Assembly: GCA_016185545.1 (NCBI GenBank)
Contig: JACPNJ010000005.1
Location: 231,754 to 271,716 of the forward strand
Length of the DNA stretch: 39,963 nt
Source: Candidatus Yanofskyibacteriota bacterium
GTDB taxonomy: Bacteria > Patescibacteriota > Minisyncoccia > 2-02-FULL-40-12 > IGHO2-01-FULL-4-A
Reading direction: 5' to 3'
The position numbers and the translations under genes are program-made. Below are positions 33,424-39,963 of this stretch, in pieces. How positions within the stretch are numbered: the first letter of the stretch is position 1; the number at the start of each line of letters is the position of its first letter. The notes beneath the pieces are model-generated. The model was not told the origin of the DNA. It did no database searches and saw nothing but the letters and a program-made list of their open reading frames with translations.

Positions 33424-34437
33424 TCAAAATAACGACCTTGCACGTTCCCAAAATTCGGAGTGGTTTTGCTTGGTTTTCATCCAATACCACCATTCCGCGC
33501 CCCAGAGATATTGGGTATCAAAACCCGACTTGCCGGCAAAATCAATCATTTCGTTGAACTTGTCTATGCCCATGCGGCTCAGGAGGATTTCATTTGGCGT
33601 GCCTACGATCGGTCGGCGCAACCACGGTTCGGTTGAAAGTTCTATCAAAACCTTGGGTTTTTTGCCATAAATAAGATCAACAAGATTTTGCTTGATCCTA
33701 AAAAATGCCGGTGTGATAGGGTAGCGCAAAGGCCCGGTCTTCCACCAGACATAAAGATACATGCTTGAACCGAAGACATCAGCGCGCTTATAGGTCTGAA
33801 ACCAGAGATCAAATTCACCGCTAGAAGTAAGCAGAACCGGCCTAACCGGGTCAAGCTTATGAACTAAATCAATTTCTTTTTGCAAAAATTCTTTGTCCAG
33901 TTCGCCACAAACGGAACGGCTGAAAAATGCCAAAAACGGCTCATTCTCCACTTGCCAATATTTGATATTATCGTAATCCTTATAACGATTAACTACGGCT
34001 TCAATATATTTCAAAATCCTCTCTTGTTTAAAATTAGGGATTAACGATTGTGGATTGGCGATTGAACCCGGCTGGCTTAACCAACCAGGTTCATGGCATT
34101 CCGGCCAACCGGGCAAACGCCGACCCACAGCCAATATCACAGATGCGCCGCGCTTACGCGCTTCGTTCATTTGAAAATCCAGCTCGGAAAAATTAAATTT
34201 GCCGTCTTCTGGTTCAACCATCGGCCAATGCGCGGTCAATCTGAAATTGCGCACCCCAAGATCATCTAATAGCGCCAGATAAACCTGTTTCCAATCCAGT
34301 TCAAGTTCGTCAGAGTGAAACTTGCTGAACGAAATGCCGTAGGTAATTTTTTCCGGCAGGGACCGCAGAGACAAAACATAAAAAACAGCGGCTAATAAAA
34401 ATACGGCAATCAAAAATATTTTTAATTTCTTTTTCAT
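33424..34437 (-). CDS. Membrane-anchored TIM-barrel glycoside hydrolase (GH5/GH42-like)
   Basis: 337 aa; ITYGISFSKFHSDELELDWKQVYLALLDDLGVRNFRL, HWPMVEPEDGKFNFSELD, YWQVENEPF. Confidence 0.75.
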   Translation of the reverse strand: MKKKLKIFLIAVFLLAAVFYVLSLRSLPEKITYGISFSKFHSDELELDWKQVYLALLDDLGVRNFRLTAHWPMVEPEDGKFNFSELDFQMNEARKRGASVILAVGRRLPGWPECHEPGWLSQPGSIANPQSLIPNFKQERILKYIEAVVNRYKDYDNIKYWQVENEPFLAFFSRSVCGELDKEFLQKEIDLVHKLDPVRPVLLTSSGEFDLWFQTYKRADVFGSSMYLYVWWKTGPLRYPITPAFFRIKQNLVDLIYGKKPKVLIELSTEPWLRRPIVGTPNEILLSRMGIDKFNEMIDFAGKSGFDTQYLWGAEWWYWMKTKQNHSEFWERARSLF

Positions 34438-34442
34438 TAATA

Positions 34443-34486
34443 TACCGACATTGCAAGCCGTTAATTAACGGCTTGCAATGTCGGTA
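34443..34486. repeat. 44-nt perfect palindrome, possible diverged family A member
   Basis: TACCGACATTGCAAGCCGTTAA|TTAACGGCTTGCAATGTCGGTA. Confidence 0.9.
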
Positions 34487-34493
34487 ATAGATT

Positions 34494-35381
34494 TTATAAA
34501 AACAGCAAGGCCAAACCGATAGCTATTACAATTGTCGCGATTGCTTTTCGTAAAATGGCATGGTGGTGATGGACTGACTCATAAAAATACTTGGGAAATT
34601 TTTTCGTAAATAAAACGGCTAAAAGCAACAGAAAAGCAAACTGCGCTCCAGTTAAAGCGTTGATTACGGAAACATCACCCAACTTAATCGCGTAAAGTAT
34701 CAAAAGAAAGGCAAACCCGGCAATTATTTTGTTGGCAACCACAGCAGTTTTGGTGCCGACAGACGAAGTTTTGACATTATTCCATATAGCTCTCACGTTG
34801 CTCGGCCATAGTAACAACACTGTCACTCCCAGCACATTGGCAAGACGCGACCAGAAAAATCCATTCCAAAATGCTGTCTGGTTAAAAAGTTCTTTCAAGA
34901 AAACCGTTGAAAAACCAAATAGAATGCCGGCTATTATCAAAAATAACGTTGCCTTTCTCGTTAGATGGAAATACGAAGTAAGAAAAGTTCCAATAACAAG
35001 CAAGATAAAACCATATAAAAAATTGCCAGTCAAACCTTCGCCTAAAAACACCGTGCTAAAACCAAAGGTGGCAACTGCACTGACCGCGCCCAGCGCCGGC
35101 GCCACATCCGACGCATCCGACAGCTTGAGAGATTTATACAAAAAAAGGATTGAAAATACGTGGCTGACGCCAGCCACGAGAGACAACTTGATAACAGCCA
35201 ATTCTGGCGCCATGACAACGCCAAACGGCAAAAACAAAATCACAACCACTGACATTGCGCCAATATAAAAAGCATAAATTACCGGCTTGCCGATCAGAGC
35301 CGAGGTAACAAAATGCTTGTCAACAAGAGTGACAATGGCTAGAAGAAATTGGGCAAGGATTATAAGATAGACCCAAAGCAT
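34494..35381 (-). CDS. EamA/DMT-superfamily transporter
   Basis: 295 aa, about 10 TM segments; SDASDVAPALGAVSAVATFGFSTVFLGEGLTGN. Confidence 0.82.
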   Translation of the reverse strand: MLWVYLIILAQFLLAIVTLVDKHFVTSALIGKPVIYAFYIGAMSVVVILFLPFGVVMAPELAVIKLSLVAGVSHVFSILFLYKSLKLSDASDVAPALGAVSAVATFGFSTVFLGEGLTGNFLYGFILLVIGTFLTSYFHLTRKATLFLIIAGILFGFSTVFLKELFNQTAFWNGFFWSRLANVLGVTVLLLWPSNVRAIWNNVKTSSVGTKTAVVANKIIAGFAFLLILYAIKLGDVSVINALTGAQFAFLLLLAVLFTKKFPKYFYESVHHHHAILRKAIATIVIAIGLALLFL

Positions 35382-35388
35382 ATATATA

Positions 35389-35430
35389 ATTTCTAGTTTC
35401 TAATTATTAGTTTCTAGCATGTTAGTTTCG
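35389..35430. repeat. 7-nt periodic tract at the 3' end of the GH1 gene (RTTTCTA)n
   Basis: ATTTCTA GTTTCTA ATTATTA GTTTCTA GCATGTT AGTTTCG; encodes ETNMLETNN. Confidence 0.8.
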
Positions 35431-36563
35431 CAGATTTTTTTATATTCATACGCTGATGAGCGGATTCCGCGTTCCATTGTTTCATAATTCATTTCAACCA
35501 GGCCAAATCGCGGTTCAAAACCCTTGTCCCACTCAAAATTATCCAAAAGCGACCAGTAAAAATAACCGCGCACATCAATTCCGTCATGAATCGCGCGATG
35601 AACCCAATATAGATGATCTTTTATGAATTTGGCTCGCTTAGAATCGACGGCATCGGCAATTCCGTTTTCTGCGATATAAATCGGTTTGCGATATTTTTTT
35701 AGTTCCATTAACACATGATGAATAGCCGGCGGATATATTGCCCAACCCATATCTGACTTCTTTTCATAAATTTTATAACCAAAGTGTTTGTGAAAATAAA
35801 AGTTGAGTCCTATGAAATCTTGTTGCCTCGAAATTTTTTTAAGAAAATAGTGGTTCCAAAAAAGACGAAGGAAAATCTGAATCAAACGGCCGGCAAAATT
35901 AAACCGTGATGAATCAAAGTCCATATTATTCTTGGCAATACCGATCAAGATATTTGGATCCGATAACTTGATTTTTCCATACACTATATTGTGCGACATG
36001 ATTAAGTTATTCACAACCTTGATGAACTTGAAAATGTTTTTTCTGAATGGCGGCCAAATTCCTTTCATATAAGATTGCCCGGCATAAATCATCGGCTCGT
36101 TGATTGTTATCAAAAATTGCGCCCTCTCCCCTAGCCTGCTCACCACATACTCGCAATACCGCGCAAAATAAAAAGGCGCTTTTTTATTTTCAAAACCGCC
36201 CATTTTGGCAAACCAGATCGGCAAAGTAAAATGCCAAAGCGTTACAAATGGCTCCAGTCCCTTTCCGCGCAATGCCTGCAATACCTTGCGGTAATGCTCT
36301 ATGGCATCCTCGTCAAATCTTCCCTCTTCCGGCTCTATCCTCGCCCACTCAATTGAAAACCGATGGGCGTTTTGGTTCAGTGATTTGGCAATATCAAAAT
36401 CCTCCTCATAGCGGTTGTAATGATCGGCCGCTTTACCTGCCGCCGGCATTTTACCTTCTCGTGCGGCTTGCGCCCAATCATTATATTCTATTCCCCCTTC
36501 CACCTGATAGCTTGATGTCGCGCTTCCCCAAAAGAATTTATCCGGAAATCTAAGTTTTCCCAT
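35400..36563 (-). CDS. Glycoside hydrolase family 1 (beta-glucosidase-like)
   Basis: 387 aa; FFWGSATSSYQVEGG, HRFSIEWARIEPEEG, LITINEP, IYIAENGIAD, GYFYWSLLDNFEWDKGFEPRFGLVEM. Confidence 0.96.
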   Translation of the reverse strand: MGKLRFPDKFFWGSATSSYQVEGGIEYNDWAQAAREGKMPAAGKAADHYNRYEEDFDIAKSLNQNAHRFSIEWARIEPEEGRFDEDAIEHYRKVLQALRGKGLEPFVTLWHFTLPIWFAKMGGFENKKAPFYFARYCEYVVSRLGERAQFLITINEPMIYAGQSYMKGIWPPFRKNIFKFIKVVNNLIMSHNIVYGKIKLSDPNILIGIAKNNMDFDSSRFNFAGRLIQIFLRLFWNHYFLKKISRQQDFIGLNFYFHKHFGYKIYEKKSDMGWAIYPPAIHHVLMELKKYRKPIYIAENGIADAVDSKRAKFIKDHLYWVHRAIHDGIDVRGYFYWSLLDNFEWDKGFEPRFGLVEMNYETMERGIRSSAYEYKKICETNMLETNN

Positions 36564-36603
36564 AAATATAATTATATCAAATCGGTGTTGTTTTGCCTAA
36601 AAA

Positions 36604-36626
36604 CAAAACGCCGTTTAGGGCGTTAT
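36604..36626 (-). terminator. Rho-independent terminator downstream of 36628-37452
   Basis: Minus strand: AACGCC-CTAAAC-GGCGTT-TTGTTTTT just after the TAA stop. Confidence 0.72.
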
Positions 36627-36627
36627 T

Positions 36628-37452
36628 TTAATGAGAATCACCGAAGGGTACGCGGAATCCAAAGAATAGCCGATCGGCAGTTTTTCGTAATGGAAGCCCG
36701 CGGTAATCAGTGGCGCCGTTAGGAATGCCTAGATTTCTATATACGGTATAATATCCGCCTATTATTAACTTGCCGTGCAGTTGTCTTTCAATTCCTAAGT
36801 TCAGTATGGCACGCGCCATATTTATATGATTACTTATATAAATCTCGGGCTTTAGAATAAGGTGTGTATTTTCTATAAGCTTGCTCTCGGAAACCATACC
36901 GAAGTGCCAGCGGGCATAGGGCTCCGTGAAATGAGTATAAAAAATCGGTTCGTTGCTTTTTAGACTATATCTTGCAAAAATTGAAACCTGGTTTTGATAT
37001 TTTTCAAAATACCAACCGCCGCCCAGCCACAAAGAATTAACGCTTGATGTCGGTCTTCGAGCTTTCGGGTCAACCGGCGGAATATTATTTAGAGAATAGG
37101 CATCGAAAAGGAAGGTTTGCAAGGAAAATCTTCTCGGCAATTTATATGATACGCCAGCTAAAAATTGAAAACGGTCCGGATTGTCAAAAGTTGCCGCCCC
37201 TACAATCATGGGCGCAAAATAAAATTCTGTTTTTTTATATTCAAGCTTCAAATTGACACCCGTTTCCCAATGTTCATTGTTGCCCACCCCTCGCGGGTAC
37301 ACCGGCATACCGCTTGGCCCCACGCGAAAGTAAAAATCACCATAAGTTTTTTCCTTCTCAACCGCATTTTGCTGAGCCGATAATTTCTGAGTTGAAACCA
37401 GTAAAACTAAAGATAGGGGTAAAAAACAAATCCTGACGGTAACAGTTTTCAT
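36628..37452 (-). CDS. Signal-peptide protein with predicted beta-barrel / outer-membrane-like character
   Basis: 274 aa; signal peptide ...STQKLSAQQ; alternating amphipathic strands; ends RLFFGFRVPFGDSH. Confidence 0.6.
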   Translation of the reverse strand: MKTVTVRICFLPLSLVLLVSTQKLSAQQNAVEKEKTYGDFYFRVGPSGMPVYPRGVGNNEHWETGVNLKLEYKKTEFYFAPMIVGAATFDNPDRFQFLAGVSYKLPRRFSLQTFLFDAYSLNNIPPVDPKARRPTSSVNSLWLGGGWYFEKYQNQVSIFARYSLKSNEPIFYTHFTEPYARWHFGMVSESKLIENTHLILKPEIYISNHINMARAILNLGIERQLHGKLIIGGYYTVYRNLGIPNGATDYRGLPLRKTADRLFFGFRVPFGDSH

Positions 37453-37552
37453 TGTTTCTCCCGTTTACTAAAAGATCTGCCACCATCATAACACTACCAA
37501 AATAGCTGTCAATTGTTTGATAATGCAACTAGGCGATAAAAAAGTGGAGGCT

Positions 37553-38545
37553 TCATAATAATTCCGCTGCGGGGCTTTGCTTTTGGCGCTGAAGCAGATA
37601 ATTATAAGCCGCCAAAGCCGCCTTTACGGCATCTCCGGCAGAGATATTATTTTGTTTATAGGGGTCATTGGTGATATCGCCGGCTGCAAAAATACCGGGA
37701 TGGGAAGTAGAAGCATGCCGCGGGTCAATGACAACTTGCCCCCATTGATCAAGTTCTACCAAACCCTTTACTATCTCCGAGTTTGGTACCGAACCTATTT
37801 CTACAAAGACACCGTCCAGAGCTATTGTCTTCTCTTCTTTGGTTTGTTTGTCCCTGTATTTTAGACCGGAGACAAATTTATCACCCATTATTTCAAGAAT
37901 CTCGGCGTTTAGTATCAGTCCCTTGAATTTATTGCTCTTTTTAATCTCTTCGAATGTGGCAGTATCGCCCTTGATTTGGCTAGAGTTATTGAAAAGGTAA
38001 ATTTCAGACGCATAGGGTATCAGGTCCTGAACTGCTTCCAGTCCGGCATTGCCACCACCAACTACGGCTACTTTTTTATCTGGAAAAAGTGGTGCGTCAC
38101 AGGTTGAACAATAAGCGATACCCTTGCCATCAAACTGTTCTTCACCGGATATTCCTAGCTTCCGGCGCCTTGCGCCGGAAGCTAGAATCAACGCCTTACC
38201 TTGATATTTATTTGATTGATCGGTTTCAATTTCAAAATCACAAGCCCTTCCTGAATCGGCGCATGCTATCGCGCCCACCCTAACGACTTTTTCTGGAGAC
38301 TTTATTTCGACAATTTCCGGATATGAGCGTATGTGGGTTTCCAGTTTTTGAGCTAAATTGAATCCTGAAATATGGGGATCGCCGATCCAGTTTTGAATAT
38401 CATCTGATACAATAGATTGTCCGCCGAATGAATCGGTAATAAAAAGGGTTTTTAGTTTTTTCCTGGCCGCATAAACCCCGGCTGCTACTCCAGCCGGTCC
38501 GCCGCCAATTATTATTACGTCGTAGATAGTTGTAGTGTTATTCAT
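37553..38545 (-). CDS. trxB: Thioredoxin reductase
   Basis: 330 aa; IIGGGPAGVAAGVYAARK, GIAYCSTCDAPLF (CxxC), VAVVGGGNAGLEAVQDL, GIFAAGDITN. Confidence 0.93.
   Translation of the reverse strand: MNNTTTIYDVIIIGGGPAGVAAGVYAARKKLKTLFITDSFGGQSIVSDDIQNWIGDPHISGFNLAQKLETHIRSYPEIVEIKSPEKVVRVGAIACADSGRACDFEIETDQSNKYQGKALILASGARRRKLGISGEEQFDGKGIAYCSTCDAPLFPDKKVAVVGGGNAGLEAVQDLIPYASEIYLFNNSSQIKGDTATFEEIKKSNKFKGLILNAEILEIMGDKFVSGLKYRDKQTKEEKTIALDGVFVEIGSVPNSEIVKGLVELDQWGQVVIDPRHASTSHPGIFAAGDITNDPYKQNNISAGDAVKAALAAYNYLLQRQKQSPAAELL
38155..38185. repeat. Perfect 14-bp hairpin within trxB
   Basis: CTAGCTTCCGGCGC-CTT-GCGCCGGAAGCTAG. Confidence 0.9.
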
Positions 38546-38571
38546 AATTTTTTATTTTAATCAAAATACAC

Positions 38572-38597
38572 AAAAAAAACATCTTGAAAAAAGGTGT
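38572..38597 (-). terminator. Rho-independent terminator downstream of the aroE-like gene
   Basis: Minus strand: ACACCTT-TTTTC-AAGATGT followed by TTTTTTTTG. Confidence 0.6.
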
Positions 38598-38604
38598 CTG
38601 AAAT

Positions 38605-39963
38605 TTAAGAGCTTGCGGCTCGTTTCATAATTTCGGCGACTTGTTCTTTGGTAATGTTTTTTGTTTGGAGTTCTTTGCCGTAGAGCAGCCAAAATGCTTC
38701 CACGCCTTGATTGATCACCATAGGAATTCCGTCAAGGGTTTCGAAACCAGCATCTTTGGCAGTTTGAAGCAGGGGCGTCGGTTCTTTGCCGAGCACTATG
38801 TCGCTGATAACCACACTTCGGGGAATCGTAGAAAGTGTTTGCGCTGCCAGTTGAAGGTTTTTTTGTATATTTTCCGCGTTAGCGGGAAGGCTTGCCGGCG
38901 CAAGCGCCGAGTACTTTTCCAATTCCCCCGCCGAACCCTTAGTAGAAACATTGATGATCACATCGGCGTCTTTTACTTCAGTGGCGATATGATCTTCGCC
39001 GCCAAACCGCACCAGTTCACCCGCATCTTGTTTGTTAAAATAATTATTGATTTTATTCGCTAAATTCTTGGCTTTCTCGGAGCTTCTGTTTAAGATAACA
39101 ATCCGCATTCCTTTTTCTGCAAGCGCAAAAGCGACTGCGTTGCCAGCTCCGCCGGCTCCCAAAATCACTGCTTTTTTGCCGAATAGCTGCCCGCCTTTTT
39201 TCTTAAATACTTCTTCTAATCCTTGCGCGTAGCCCATGCCGTCAGTATTAAATCCCCTAAACTTTCCGTCTGGATTTTTCAAAACAAAATTAACAGCCCC
39301 GATCTCTTTGGCGAGAGGTTCAACTTCATCAAGGAATGGGATAACCTCGTCTTTAAACCCCACACCAGCTCCGCCGCCTCTGTATTTTGGATCTTTACGG
39401 AGCGTATTCAATATATGTCCACATTGCTTCGGATCGCCAACCAGCATAATATTACCGGCATCTATGTGAAACTCCCGATAGGCCGCATTCCACATTATTG
39501 GCGTCTTAGCAGGGTAGTCATGTTCCACAAGGGGTATGGTAAAAGATGGGAAGTCTAAGTTTTCCGGATTTTCCTTGGGTTCGCGGGCGAAAGTTAATGC
39601 TTTTGTCCGAATCAGATCATTCGTTTCTTTCAGGTTGTCTTCGTACTCAAACCGTACAATCGTGACAATTTCGTCGTCCGTAAATTCTTTTCCGTAAAGC
39701 CGTTTTAATTTTTCAACGAGCTCGGTTTTTGTTTTCGTCTTAAGCGGCGTCCCCGCCAAATCTTTCGGCTCAATTTCTCCAAGCGTCTTCTTCTCCGCGG
39801 CATATACCACTGCCGAGGTTTGCCAAAGATCGAATTCTTTATCTTCTTTCTGAATTTTTATCCGAATAAATCGGCCTTCTTTATAACCATTCTTGGGATC
39901 GACTGTTTCGGCGGTTCTGTCTCCCACTCTGACGCTTGCCGTAATAAGCTTATTCTGGAGAAG
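38605..39963 (-). CDS. aroE: Shikimate dehydrogenase-like protein with N-terminal extension; 5' end runs off the window
   Basis: Track ORF starts at a GTG at 39927, but the frame stays open to the edge (LLQNKLITASVRVGDRTAE...). GFKDEVIPFLDEVEPLAKEIGAVNFV, GFNTDGMGYAQGL, AVILGAGGAGNAVAFAL, VISDIVLGKEPTPLLQTA. Confidence 0.85.
   Translation of the reverse strand, partial: LLQNKLITASVRVGDRTAETVDPKNGYKEGRFIRIKIQKEDKEFDLWQTSAVVYAAEKKTLGEIEPKDLAGTPLKTKTKTELVEKLKRLYGKEFTDDEIVTIVRFEYEDNLKETNDLIRTKALTFAREPKENPENLDFPSFTIPLVEHDYPAKTPIMWNAAYREFHIDAGNIMLVGDPKQCGHILNTLRKDPKYRGGGAGVGFKDEVIPFLDEVEPLAKEIGAVNFVLKNPDGKFRGFNTDGMGYAQGLEEVFKKKGGQLFGKKAVILGAGGAGNAVAFALAEKGMRIVILNRSSEKAKNLANKINNYFNKQDAGELVRFGGEDHIATEVKDADVIINVSTKGSAGELEKYSALAPASLPANAENIQKNLQLAAQTLSTIPRSVVISDIVLGKEPTPLLQTAKDAGFETLDGIPMVINQGVEAFWLLYGKELQTKNITKEQVAEIMKRAASS

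Noticed and set aside
38870-38925. GCTTGCCGGCGCAAGC region in the aroE-like gene as a repeat element
   Set aside because: Only a 5-bp stem; encodes a plausible Ala-rich loop; too weak to call.
1-39963. tRNA, rRNA or known riboswitch genes
   Set aside because: I saw no cloverleaf with conserved GGTTCRANYCC T-arm in a gene context, no rRNA blocks and no recognisable riboswitch; a tRNAscan-SE and Infernal/Rfam scan would be decisive.

Overview
The window looks like accessory, cell-surface and glycosylation DNA from a CPR/Patescibacteria-type (Parcubacteria-like) genome. The taxonomic call is an inference from gene content, protein style and repeat style; no search was run. Almost everything is on the minus strand.

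Gene content in order: six GT4-type glycosyltransferases plus a DPM1-like GT2 (47-7823); a sorbosone/glucose dehydrogenase-like beta-propeller; several secreted surface proteins with Pro/Thr linkers; an operon of three TMTC-like TPR membrane proteins around an ArnT/PMT-like enzyme (11980-19079); a GIY-YIG ORF inside an inverted-repeat element; a 1222-aa S-layer-like protein; a 1259-aa PLC-like / lamin-tail / PQQ-propeller protein; a RAYT (Y1/HUH transposase); HtrA next to an apparent pseudo-HtrA; a TIM-barrel glycosidase; an EamA transporter; a GH1 glycosidase; a predicted secreted beta-barrel; TrxB; and an AroE-like protein cut by the window edge.

Structure not explained by the genes: (A) a 21-nt hairpin repeat (GTACGACATCGCAAGTCGTAC), usually in inverted pairs, clustered around and inside the RAYT gene and translated in other genes; (B) AGAGGTTGAACCTCT paired palindromes; (C) a CCCGTTAGAG...CTCTAACGGG inverted-repeat element, one copy of which encloses the GIY-YIG ORF; (D) more than a dozen islands with 7-nt periodicity, mostly inside glycosyltransferase genes. 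The best candidates for a new system are the multi-family REP network and a possible bacterial protein O-mannosylation locus (TMTC-like + PMT + DPM1-like). All counts were made by eye.
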